64,000 bases of DNA from Spirochaetales bacterium. GTDB lineage: Bacteria; Spirochaetota; Spirochaetia; Sphaerochaetales; Sphaerochaetaceae. Every line of letters starts with the position of its first letter. Position 1 is the first letter of the stretch. The notes under the pieces were generated by a model, which was given only the letters and a program-made list of their open reading frames with translations, ran no database searches and was not told the origin of the DNA. Location: assembly GCA_028722305.1 (NCBI GenBank), contig JAQYHB010000056.1, positions 1 through 64,000 on the forward strand, given 5' to 3'. Below are positions 43,883 through 52,839 of this stretch, piece after piece. The position numbers and the translations under genes were made by a program.

Positions 43883-45715
43883 CTACAGCTTCAATGTCCT
43901 GAGAATCCGTTCGGCGACAGCTTTGGGAACCTTTCCCTTGGAGGCCAAGTCCTCGGGACTCTGACGCATCAGCTCGTCCAGGCTCCCGAAGGTCCTCATC
44001 AGCCGCTGGCTGCGGGCCGGGCCCACCCCGTCGATCGATTCCAGCACCTTGAAGGTGGCGTCCACCGCGCGCTGGTTCTGGTTCGCCGTCGTGGCGAAGC
44101 GGTGGCATTCATCGCGTACCGCAATCAGGACGCGCAGTCCTTCGTCGCTCGGGTCGAGCAAAAGCGGGGGCCGGTCGTGGTCGAAGACAATCTCCTCCAT
44201 GTCCTTGGCCAGGCCGACAATCGGCACGTCGGTCAGCCCCAGGCTGTCCAGGATTTCCCTGACCGCCATCACCTGTCCTTTTCCTCCATCAATCAGGACC
44301 AGACCCGGGTGCTCCAGATTCTCGTTGATCACCCGGGTATATCGTCTGGCAGTAGCCTCACGCATGCTTTCGAAATCATCGATCTTCCCCTCCAGGCCCT
44401 TGATATTGAAGCGGCGATAGCCTTCCCTGTTGGGGTTTCCGTCCCGAAAACTGATCATGCTGGCGACGGTGTACTTTCCCGAGAGCTGGGCGATATCGTA
44501 GCCCTCGATCAGGGTGGGTACCGTGGGCAGGTCGAGCTCTTTCTGCAGCAGTTCCAGCGCTTTGGTGTTGTCCCTGCTCTTCAAACGGCGCTCGACGTCG
44601 CTGCGTGCGTTCTCCATTGCCATGCGGAGGATCCGGTAGTGCTTGCCATCGGTGGGCACCGTCACCTCAAGATCCCCGCCAAACTGCTTCTTGAAGTATT
44701 CGCTGATCAGAGGGACATCGATCTCGTGGGAAACGTAGAGGTAGCGGGGCAGTTTCTTGCCATCCGAGTAGTACCGGACAAGGAAGTCCATCAACGTCTC
44801 CGTCTCGTCGTCGAAGGTCTCGGCCCGGTAGAGGGCGCGACCAATCAACCTTCCGTCCCGCATCTGCATGATGCTGACCGTGCACAGTGGAGAGCGCATC
44901 TCGATGGCGGCGTAGTCGCGCGCCTCGCTCGTGAAATCCTGCACCTCCTGCTCCTTGCCCACCGTCTCAAGGGCGACCAGCATGTCCCGTTTCTTGGCGG
45001 CATCCTCGAACTTGAAAGCCTTGGCGTCGGATTCCATCTCGCTTCTCAGCTTCTGCTTGAGGCTCTGGTCGTCACCGGAGAGAAAGCGCTCCACCTCGTC
45101 GATGTAGGCGCGGTACTGGTCTTTGGAAATGAGCCCGGCGCAGGGGCCGCCACAAAGACCGAGATGGTAGTAGAGGCAGGGACGGAGCTGCTTCTTCAGC
45201 GGGGTACCGCAACGCCGTAGGGGAAAGATCTTCTGGATCAGGTCGAGGAACGTGTCCAGCTTGCCTGCGTCCGGATACGGTCCGAAGTACTTCGATCCGT
45301 CGTTGATCAGACGCCGGGTCTTGAAGACCTTGGGGAAGTCCTCGTGGGTGATCCGGATGACCGGGTAGCTCTTGCCGTCCTTCAGGTCGATATTGTAGTG
45401 GGGGTTGTACTTCTTGATCAGGTTGTTCTCCAGCACGAGCGCCTCGTACTCGTTGCCGGTGATGATATGGTCGATATGGTGGATTTTGGCCACCAGGGCG
45501 GCGGTCTTTGGAGGGCGGTTCGCGAGGAAATAGCTGGTCACCCTGCGGTGCAGGTCCTTCGCCTTGCCGACATAGATCACCGTCCCCTTGCCATCCCGCA
45601 TCAGGTAGACGCCGCTGTTGTGGGGAAGCGCGTGGGCCTGCTGCTTCGGCGTGAGGCTGTCCTCATGCACCGATAGCCCTAGGTTCTCCACGTCCCCGTT
45701 GTAGCTCTTTCCCAT
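43883..45715 (-). CDS. uvrC: UvrABC system nuclease subunit UvrC
   Basis: UvrC makes both incisions in nucleotide excision repair. The 610-residue protein has the GIY-YIG domain (NSGVYLMRDGKGTVIYVGKA), a Cys-rich region (CLYYHLGLCGGPC), the UVR motif that binds UvrB (AFKFEDAAKKRD), the RNase H-like 5' nuclease (IEGYDIAQLSGKYTVASM) and helix-hairpin-helix motifs (IDGVGPARSQRLM). The start MGKSYNG at 45715 fits both family length and the predicted transcription start. It is divergent from a spore-photolyase-like gene, a second UV-repair-type protein. Confidence 0.96.
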   Translation of the reverse strand: MGKSYNGDVENLGLSVHEDSLTPKQQAHALPHNSGVYLMRDGKGTVIYVGKAKDLHRRVTSYFLANRPPKTAALVAKIHHIDHIITGNEYEALVLENNLIKKYNPHYNIDLKDGKSYPVIRITHEDFPKVFKTRRLINDGSKYFGPYPDAGKLDTFLDLIQKIFPLRRCGTPLKKQLRPCLYYHLGLCGGPCAGLISKDQYRAYIDEVERFLSGDDQSLKQKLRSEMESDAKAFKFEDAAKKRDMLVALETVGKEQEVQDFTSEARDYAAIEMRSPLCTVSIMQMRDGRLIGRALYRAETFDDETETLMDFLVRYYSDGKKLPRYLYVSHEIDVPLISEYFKKQFGGDLEVTVPTDGKHYRILRMAMENARSDVERRLKSRDNTKALELLQKELDLPTVPTLIEGYDIAQLSGKYTVASMISFRDGNPNREGYRRFNIKGLEGKIDDFESMREATARRYTRVINENLEHPGLVLIDGGKGQVMAVREILDSLGLTDVPIVGLAKDMEEIVFDHDRPPLLLDPSDEGLRVLIAVRDECHRFATTANQNQRAVDATFKVLESIDGVGPARSQRLMRTFGSLDELMRQSPEDLASKGKVPKAVAERILRTLKL

Positions 45716-45722
45716 ACCGTCA

Positions 45723-45751
45723 ATACTACCCACCCGACCTTGCCTCGGCAA
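45723..45751 (-). promoter_or_regulatory. Promoter of uvrC, predicted leaderless
   Basis: Minus strand TTGCCG (45746-45751), 17 bases, TAGTAT (45723-45728), seven bases to ATG. Its -35 abuts the -35 of the divergent promoter, giving the palindrome TTGCCTCGGCAA. Confidence 0.65.
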
Positions 45752-45769
45752 CAACCAACGTCCTATCAT
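45740..45769 (+). promoter_or_regulatory. Promoter of the SPL-like gene, predicted leaderless
   Basis: TTGCCT (45740-45745), 18 bases, TATCAT (45764-45769), six bases to ATG 45776. It shares the palindromic -35 region with uvrC. Confidence 0.65.
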
Positions 45770-45775
45770 AGGCCC

Positions 45776-46990
45776 ATGGACGACATCGTGCAGAAATGGG
45801 ACAGCCGCTACCATCTTTCCTTCCAGGAGAGATTGCAGCTCGAGCAAATGGAGCAGGACCTGGTCCAGTGGGGGATGGGATCGCTGGCCGACCATGTCGA
45901 CCTTTCCCTGGTGGACAAGGCAAGTAGCGGACAAAGGGGCAAGCTACTGCTCGAGCAGGCGAGACGTTTCGTCGACGACGAGCGCAAACGCCCTACCGAC
46001 TACTCCACCTTCCAGAGCCCGCGGCTCCTGAACCGGAAGCCGAAAGCCGTCTTCACCGCCCCGGAGACCTTCATGGGCCGTTGTCCATGCCCGGCTGACG
46101 GCGAGCAGACCCGATGTTGCAACCTGAAGACGCTGGACGCAGTCGAGCAGTGTTCCTTCGGCTGCGCCTACTGCGCCGTTCAGACCTTCTATGGCAGGAA
46201 CGAAATCAGGGTCGTCGGCAACCTCAAGGAGCGTCTGGAAACCCTTGAGCTCGACCCAGGCACCTGGCATATCGGTACCGGACAATCCAGCGACAGTCTG
46301 CTCTGGGGCAATGATTTCGGGACCTTGGACGCCCTGAAGGTTCTTGCCAGGCGCTATCCCGACCTGGTCATCGAGCTGAAGACCAAGAGCGCCAGAACCG
46401 ATTGGGTCAGCGACGACTGGCCCAAGAACATCGTCGCAACCTGGAGCCTGAATGCCCCGTTGATCGTCGAGAAGGAAGAGCTGCTCACATCCAGCCTCGA
46501 GGCGCGGCTGGATGCCGCACGCATTGTAGCGGACCACCACGTCCCGGTCGGCTTCCACCTCCATCCAATGGTCTATTTCCAAGGGTGGGAACAGGCCTAT
46601 CAGGAAGTGGTCGGGCAGATCATGGCCCGGTTCCGTCCACAGGAGGTAATGATGGTATCCATGGGGACGCTGACCTTCACCAAGAGCGTGATCAAGGCGC
46701 TGCGAAAGGGTGGCCGCCCCTCTAGGATTCTGGATATGGAGCTGGTTCCCTTCGCCGGAAAATACTCCTACCCGCCCGAAACCAAGCAGCGGCTCTTCCA
46801 AAACGCCTACCACACCTTTGCACCGGAATGGAAGGAACCGAGTGACGACCATCCCTTTTTCTACCTCTGCTTCGAGGACCCGAAGCTGTGGAAGCCGGTG
46901 ATGGGATACGAATACGCATCGAACGCCGAGTTCGAGGAAGCCATGCGGAGGCATTACCTCCAGACGGTCCGGCGGTTCCGTCAAAGATAG
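45776..46990 (+). CDS. Spore photoproduct lyase-like radical SAM protein
   Basis: The 404-residue protein belongs to the SPL group of radical SAM enzymes; true SPL reverses the UV-made spore photoproduct. The iron-sulfur motif is C126-x3-C130-x2-C133 (CSFGCAYCAVQTFYG). Other shared parts are WHIGTGQSSDSL, VIELKTKSA, ATWSLNAP and the segment EKEELLTSSLEARLDAARIV. The organism shows no sign of sporulation, so the substrate may be another DNA lesion or a different molecule. The pairing with uvrC supports a repair role. Confidence 0.85.
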   Translation: MDDIVQKWDSRYHLSFQERLQLEQMEQDLVQWGMGSLADHVDLSLVDKASSGQRGKLLLEQARRFVDDERKRPTDYSTFQSPRLLNRKPKAVFTAPETFMGRCPCPADGEQTRCCNLKTLDAVEQCSFGCAYCAVQTFYGRNEIRVVGNLKERLETLELDPGTWHIGTGQSSDSLLWGNDFGTLDALKVLARRYPDLVIELKTKSARTDWVSDDWPKNIVATWSLNAPLIVEKEELLTSSLEARLDAARIVADHHVPVGFHLHPMVYFQGWEQAYQEVVGQIMARFRPQEVMMVSMGTLTFTKSVIKALRKGGRPSRILDMELVPFAGKYSYPPETKQRLFQNAYHTFAPEWKEPSDDHPFFYLCFEDPKLWKPVMGYEYASNAEFEEAMRRHYLQTVRRFRQR

Positions 46991-47850
46991 GGGGACGGAA
47001 CCCCTTCCTCGGGCGATTTCTTGCAGGACAGATACTGGCTGGTGGGTATTTCCAACGTCATGCTGACCGGATGGACACCCTCGACCCCCTCGAACATGGA
47101 GCCGACTCCCATGCTCTCGCCGGCGCTGTCAAAGAGCACGTGGGGCACATCGGCCTTTGCCGCCTTGCCCAGAAGGCTCTCGAACATCAGCCGGAAAAGC
47201 CCCAGTCCCCGCCACGGCGCTGCCACTCCATAATAGACGACATGCCAGGAGCCGGTCCCCTTCCGGTAGACCAGCATTCCCACCAAGGAGTTGTCCGGCG
47301 CGAGCAACGAGACAAACGAGGCGTCCTGGAATGGGGAAAATGGTGCGTAGCCGTCTTTGCCAAGGGCTGCCAGCAACTTTCCGTCGTCAGGCTCGGTATC
47401 GGAAAAGACGACGGAGAAATCCTCCAGCAGCACGTCAGCCATCTCCGGGTTGCCTTCATGCCCTCCTTCCCGTTTGCGCAATTGCCGGTACCAGGCAGTG
47501 ACCACCTTCTCCATCTCATGACGCTTGAAGGAGTGCCAGCGTTGCTTCAGGGCGGGGTCCCGGTCGAGCACATTCTTGAAGGCGCGGAAAACCCCTCGGC
47601 CTTGGGAAAGGGCCTTTTTCAACTCGGCATCGTGGTTACGGGAGGCAAAGCGAACCATTAGGTCAAATCCGTCCGAGCTGCTCCATCGGGGAAGGTCGAC
47701 CGTACTGTCCATGCCGGAGGAATCCTCTCGGAAAGTGACAATTCCCTCGGCGAGGTTCAAGACCGCGATTTCGTTCTGGTTCTCCATCGCATAGATGATT
47801 TGCTCGATCAGTTCACCGGTCAGGGGCGGGATTTGATATGTGGCGTCCAT
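46981..47850 (-). CDS. UPF0158 domain fused to a GNAT-type acetyltransferase domain
   Basis: The 289-residue protein has two parts. Residues 1-130 match UPF0158: GRGVFRAFKNVLDRDPALKQ and WHSFKRHEMEKVVTAWYRQL are typical. Residues about 145-270 look like a GNAT fold: SLVGMLVYRKGTGSWHVVYY, then GVAAPWRGLGLFRLMFESLL, the acetyl-CoA loop pattern (R/Q-x2-G-x-G/L). The function of neither part is settled, and the acetyl-CoA loop is slightly degenerate. The start MDATYQIPPL is fixed by a promoter ending six bases before it. The 3' end overlaps the SPL-like gene by ten bases. Confidence 0.75.
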   Translation of the reverse strand: MDATYQIPPLTGELIEQIIYAMENQNEIAVLNLAEGIVTFREDSSGMDSTVDLPRWSSSDGFDLMVRFASRNHDAELKKALSQGRGVFRAFKNVLDRDPALKQRWHSFKRHEMEKVVTAWYRQLRKREGGHEGNPEMADVLLEDFSVVFSDTEPDDGKLLAALGKDGYAPFSPFQDASFVSLLAPDNSLVGMLVYRKGTGSWHVVYYGVAAPWRGLGLFRLMFESLLGKAAKADVPHVLFDSAGESMGVGSMFEGVEGVHPVSMTLEIPTSQYLSCKKSPEEGVPSPYL

Positions 47851-47856
47851 ACCCCG

Positions 47857-47885
47857 ATTGTAGGTCCATTCCGCAACCTTGACAA
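47857..47885 (-). promoter_or_regulatory. Promoter of the UPF0158-GNAT gene, predicted leaderless
   Basis: Minus strand TTGTCA (47880-47885), 17 bases, TACAAT (47857-47862), exactly six bases to the ATG. Its -35 overlaps the -35 of eno on the other strand. Confidence 0.7.
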
Positions 47886-47907
47886 TCAAGTTGAAAGCAA
47901 TGATTAT
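47879..47907 (+). promoter_or_regulatory. Promoter of eno
   Basis: Consensus TTGACA (47879-47884), 17 bases, GATTAT (47902-47907). The -10 is imperfect. The leader of about 40 bases ends in AAGGAG. Confidence 0.5.
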
Positions 47908-47927
47908 ACCAGTGGAACGTATTGTAA

Positions 47928-49289
<1,362 letters not shown>

Positions 49290-49310
49290 CCTTCCCGCCT
49301 AGGCGACAAG

Positions 49311-49359
49311 GGGGTGCGAGGAAAGCCGATAGCCGGCTTTTCCAAGCACCCTCTTTTTT
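49311..49359 (+). terminator. Rho-independent terminator of eno
   Basis: Nested hairpin: outer GGGTGC / GCACCC and inner AAAGCCG / CGGCTTT, followed by TCTTTTTT. It starts about 20 bases after the eno stop. Confidence 0.9.
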
Positions 49360-49395
49360 ATGCGAGCCAGGGTGAGATACACTCCTCTTGAGTCC

Positions 49396-50073
49396 TTACA
49401 GGTCAAGCAGGGTCTTGTCCCCGTGGATGTTCCTCCAGCTTGCCTTGCAACCGTTGGTCACCTTGTCCACAACTGGCAGGTCAAGCGAGGCGGTCAGAAG
49501 GTCAGGGTTGACGGAGACCGCGTCCGCGCCCGACTCATAGGCGGTCACCACCTGGTCGATTGAATGGAATCCGACAGCCAGGATACGGGCATAGCATTCG
49601 TCGTCGTGATGGATGATCGAGGCGAGCCGCTGGAGCATGTCACTGGCGTTGATGCCGGCCTCCTCCATCCGCTGGTATTCGCATAGCAGGTAGTCCGCAC
49701 CTGCCATGGCGGCCAACAACCCCTGAATCGGGGTAAGAATACAGGCGGCGGTGACGTTGACCCCCTCATGGGAAAGTTCCTTGATCGCCTTCATCCCTTC
49801 CCTGGTGGCAGGAATCCGGATATAGGTATCACGTCCCAGCTTGTCACGGATCTTGTCGGTCTCGGCGATGATGCCGGAATAGGTGGTCGAGACTACCTGC
49901 ACATGGATGGAACGGGAGCCGATGATGCCACGGAGCTTCTGCAGATGGGAAAAGAAATCCACCGGCCCTTCCTTCTCCATGACAGAGGCGCAGGTGGTGA
50001 CTCCTGTGATTGGGAAGAGGTCGATGGCATTTTCCACCGATTCGATATGGGCGCTGTTCAACAGTAATTCCAT
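49396..50073 (-). CDS. Transaldolase/fructose-6-phosphate aldolase-family protein lacking the catalytic residues
   Basis: The 225-residue protein aligns along its length with the TalC/FSA group (MELLLNSAHIES, FPITGVTT, REGMKAIKELSHEGVNVTAA, QGLLAAMAGADYLLCEYQRM, ILAVGFHSIDQV). Yet every key position differs: FSA Asp6 is Asn6, the Asn of TTNPS (position 28) is Cys28, and the Schiff-base Lys of VKVP is Arg86 (IRIP). Without the Lys, aldol chemistry through an imine is impossible. It has its own SD and extended -10 (TGCTATACT) and is not degraded, so it is probably a functional non-aldolase. Confidence 0.8.
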   Translation of the reverse strand: MELLLNSAHIESVENAIDLFPITGVTTCASVMEKEGPVDFFSHLQKLRGIIGSRSIHVQVVSTTYSGIIAETDKIRDKLGRDTYIRIPATREGMKAIKELSHEGVNVTAACILTPIQGLLAAMAGADYLLCEYQRMEEAGINASDMLQRLASIIHHDDECYARILAVGFHSIDQVVTAYESGADAVSVNPDLLTASLDLPVVDKVTNGCKASWRNIHGDKTLLDL

Positions 50074-50133
50074 GGCAGGTTCCTCTATATTAGTACCGCA
50101 CAGTATAGCACAGAGAAACCTCCTGTGGACGTA

Positions 50134-51237
50134 TTATCGCTGGTCCGAGAAGACAGCCCTTACTTCGTCAAACAGCTCGGGAATGGCGAGATGCTGGGGG
50201 CAGGCTTTGGCGCATTTGTGGCAACGGATGCACTCGCTGGGCTTGTGGGCCTGCATGTCGTAACTCTGCTGGAAGCGGGCGTGCATGGCGGGGAAGAGCG
50301 CCTGCTGGTTGTACAGTTCGAAGAACTTGGGGATTTCGATACCGCGGGGACAGCCTGCGATGCAATACCGGCAGGCGGTACAGCCAATCTTCACTGTCTT
50401 CCTCAGGTATTCGCGCACTCGCGCTATGCGCTTCATCTCCTCCGTTTCCAGAGGCTCGAGATGGTTGAAGGTCCCGACATTCTCCTTGACCTGCCCGACC
50501 GAGTGCATGCCGCTGAGAATCATCTCCACACCCTTCAGTTGGGCAACAAAGCGCAGGCCCCACCTGGCATCCTCTCCCCCACCCAGCATCGCATGGGCCT
50601 CTGGAGGCAGGTTGGCCAACAGGCCGCCTTTCAACGGCTCCATCACCCACACCTTCCGGCCGTGGCGGCGGATTGTCTCGTAGCAAAGACGGGATTGCAC
50701 CTTCGGATCATCCCAGTCCAGGTAGTTCAGCTGGATCTGGACGAACTCCAGCTCGGGATGCTCGGAAAGGATTTTGTCCAACACGGCAGCCGAGTCATGA
50801 AAGCTCATGCCCAGATGGTGGATCAACCCTTTTTCTTTCAGGCCCTTGACGAATTCAAAGCCTCCGAGGCGGTTGGTATCCTCGTATCTCTGTCCATTCA
50901 TCGCATGCAGTAGGTAGTAGTCGAAAAAGCCTGCCTGGGTACGAGAGAGTTGCTCTTCCCAAATCCTCTGGTAGTCCTCGCTCTTCTGTACGAAACGGAG
51001 CGGCATTTTGTCCGCCAGCAAGAAGGAGGAGCGGTCGTGGTGTGCCACCAGCACCTTGCCTACGGCCGACTCGCTGGTCTGCTCGTGGTATGGATAGGCT
51101 GTGTCGAAATAACGATATCCCTGTTCGAGAAAATAATCGGCCATCTGCATGAACTGGTCCAAATCAATCTGGTTGTTCTTGCCATCGATGACCGGCAACC
51201 GCATGCAGCCGAATCCCAGTCGTTTCCACTCGCTCAT
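50134..51237 (-). CDS. Aldo/keto reductase with C-terminal 4Fe-4S ferredoxin domain
   Basis: The 367-residue protein has an N-terminal AKR barrel (LGFGCMRLPVIDG, RYFDTAYPYH with the catalytic Tyr, MSFHDS) and a C-terminal pair of Cys clusters (CTACRYCIAGCP and CIRCHKCAKACP), each able to hold a 4Fe-4S cluster. Such fusions are common in anaerobes and probably use ferredoxin-type electrons; the substrate is unknown. Its ATG overlaps the TGA of the gene upstream, so the two are co-translated. Confidence 0.9.
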   Translation of the reverse strand: MSEWKRLGFGCMRLPVIDGKNNQIDLDQFMQMADYFLEQGYRYFDTAYPYHEQTSESAVGKVLVAHHDRSSFLLADKMPLRFVQKSEDYQRIWEEQLSRTQAGFFDYYLLHAMNGQRYEDTNRLGGFEFVKGLKEKGLIHHLGMSFHDSAAVLDKILSEHPELEFVQIQLNYLDWDDPKVQSRLCYETIRRHGRKVWVMEPLKGGLLANLPPEAHAMLGGGEDARWGLRFVAQLKGVEMILSGMHSVGQVKENVGTFNHLEPLETEEMKRIARVREYLRKTVKIGCTACRYCIAGCPRGIEIPKFFELYNQQALFPAMHARFQQSYDMQAHKPSECIRCHKCAKACPQHLAIPELFDEVRAVFSDQR

Positions 51238-51923
51238 CTCACACTCCTTCGCACCAGCGCCATAATCTGGTGCATCACTTCATCTTCTCCTGCCTTGGCA
51301 ATCGTCGTCGCACAGGGTTCGACGACATCCCCGACATGGACCAAAAGACTCCCCAACACCCTTGCCATTTCCCTCATGTCCTCGCTGAAAGGGTGGTCAT
51401 CGTAACTGACCACCACATCCGCACCTCCGGTATCCAAGGCAAGCCGCTCCACAAGTCCGTCCGCCGGATACGCGGCGGAAAGGGAGATGCAGGCCTCCCA
51501 ATTGAAATGGTCGGAGGCCACCTTGGCCCCATTCCGGCAAAGGGCGGTAAAGGCGCCTGCCTCGTAGACAAGCCGCTCCAACCTTTCCGGGGCATCCACC
51601 AGGAGGACTATACGGTCCCGCAGCAAGTCCTCGGGCCGGCCAGAGGGAACAAGGTCGTACAGGGAACTGACACCGAAACCACAGCAGGCCTCATCATAGT
51701 CGGTTCCCAACCCGAATGGAACTCCTCCCAACAGAACCGAGGCCGGATACAGCTGGCGCGCTTTCCCGTATTGGTCAAGCTGCTCCTTCCAGTGGGGAAT
51801 CGAGGAAACCTCAAGCGGAAGGTCGTCAAAGGCGAACTCAGGCATCTCCACCGAACCGGCGTGGACGAACAGATGCTGGCAGATAGCCCTGACAAGAAGG
51901 GCGCTATAGGCATTAGGTCGCAT
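51234..51923 (-). CDS. Conserved-looking protein of unknown function
   Basis: I do not recognise this 229-residue protein. It starts MRPNAYSALLVRAICQHLFV and includes GGVPFGLGTDYDEACCGFGV, then a mixed alpha/beta region, with no signal peptide or membrane segment. Two adjacent Cys and several acidic residues could bind a metal. The start at 51923 is fixed by a -10 box ending six bases upstream. It overlaps the aldo/keto reductase gene, so it may modify, partner or supply that enzyme. Confidence 0.7.
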   Translation of the reverse strand: MRPNAYSALLVRAICQHLFVHAGSVEMPEFAFDDLPLEVSSIPHWKEQLDQYGKARQLYPASVLLGGVPFGLGTDYDEACCGFGVSSLYDLVPSGRPEDLLRDRIVLLVDAPERLERLVYEAGAFTALCRNGAKVASDHFNWEACISLSAAYPADGLVERLALDTGGADVVVSYDDHPFSEDMREMARVLGSLLVHVGDVVEPCATTIAKAGEDEVMHQIMALVRRSVR

Positions 51924-51929
51924 GCATCC

Positions 51930-51959
51930 AGCATACCACCAAAGCGTACCCCCTGTCTC
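51930..51959 (-). promoter_or_regulatory. Promoter of the unknown gene-AKR operon, predicted leaderless
   Basis: Minus strand GAGACA (51954-51959), 18 bases, TATGCT (51930-51935), six bases to the ATG. Confidence 0.5.
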
Positions 51960-51961
51960 GC

Positions 51962-51990
51962 TTGCACGCTTCTCCTCTTTGACCCATACT
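51962..51990 (+). promoter_or_regulatory. Promoter of the CPBP protease gene, predicted leaderless
   Basis: TTGCAC (51962-51967), 17 bases, CATACT (51985-51990), exactly six bases to ATG 51997. Its -35 lies two bases from that of the divergent promoter. Confidence 0.6.
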
Positions 51991-51996
51991 GGGTCC

Positions 51997-52839
51997 ATGG
52001 GAATACTCCATCTAAAGGCGGTTCTGGCAAGCTTCCTCACCTATTTGGTCTGGATCCTGCTTACCCCTTTCTGCCTTCACCTGTTCCGCATCCTCCCGCT
52101 TCCCGAGCCAATGGCGACCTATCTAGGCACAATCGGCAGCTCGATCGCCATGGCAACCGGGGTGTTGCTCAGCGCGCGGATCCTGATGCGCAAGCCGTTG
52201 CTTGCCTGCATCAGCGACCAGCCCCATTTTTCCCGTTTTCTGGTTCCCTTTCTCTGCGGTATCGGCTGTTTCACCCTGTTTACCCTGCTGCGTATCGCCC
52301 TCGCCCCAAACCACTTCACCTGGCAGGCGCCCCAGGCGAGAACCTATGTCGCCATGCTCCTTCTCGTGCTGGTGATGAACACAATCCAGTGCGCAAGCGA
52401 GGAATTCATGATGCGGATATTCCCCAGCCATGCCCTGCCGGACCGGCTGGGCAGCAGTCTGCTTTGCACCCTGCTGTTCCTTCTCCCCCACTTGGGAAAT
52501 GCCGAGCTGAAGGAAGGCAATGCCGTGCTTGTCCTTTTCTCCTACGTCATTTTTGGATTCTGGGGAACATGGGAAAGTCTTGCCGAAGGAGGATTCGGAT
52601 ACTCGCTTGGCATCCATATGGCCAACAACCTAGTCGTTTCCCTCCTCGTCGGATACAAGTCCACGGCCCTGCGAACCTACCCGCTCTTCATGACCTCGGA
52701 GCGAAGCGGCAACCTGGGTGAGCTTTTGACCCTCGTCGCTACCCTTTCCATCACCTCGTTGTTCAGCCGCCGCTTTTTGACCTATACTCGGAACCATCAT
52801 GGCAAACAATTACAAGCAAACGACAAAGCGCAGTGCTAG
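51997..52839 (+). CDS. CPBP (Abi/CAAX-type) intramembrane metalloprotease
   Basis: The 280-residue membrane protein has about eight hydrophobic segments and the CPBP motifs: SEEFMMRIF (EExxxR), FLLPHLGN (FxxxH-like with His) and HMANNLVV (HxxxN). Members cleave prenylated or other peptides in the membrane, or modify bacteriocins and toxins. The target here is unknown. The nuclease gene overlaps its 3' end by 41 bases. Confidence 0.85.
   Translation: MGILHLKAVLASFLTYLVWILLTPFCLHLFRILPLPEPMATYLGTIGSSIAMATGVLLSARILMRKPLLACISDQPHFSRFLVPFLCGIGCFTLFTLLRIALAPNHFTWQAPQARTYVAMLLLVLVMNTIQCASEEFMMRIFPSHALPDRLGSSLLCTLLFLLPHLGNAELKEGNAVLVLFSYVIFGFWGTWESLAEGGFGYSLGIHMANNLVVSLLVGYKSTALRTYPLFMTSERSGNLGELLTLVATLSITSLFSRRFLTYTRNHHGKQLQANDKAQC
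52759..52788 (+). promoter_or_regulatory. Internal promoter of the nuclease gene
   Basis: TTGTTC (52759-52764), 18 bases, TATACT (52783-52788), ten bases to ATG 52799. It lies within the end of the CPBP gene and would give a leader of about four bases. Confidence 0.5.

Noticed and set aside
43883-45934. A longer N-terminus for UvrC (73 extra residues)
   Set aside because: The extra part overlaps the divergent gene and lies upstream of the predicted transcription start; UvrC families begin at the GIY-YIG domain.
49396-50073. Annotating this gene simply as fructose-6-phosphate aldolase
   Set aside because: The Schiff-base Lys, the Asp and the Asn are all replaced, so that activity is not supported.
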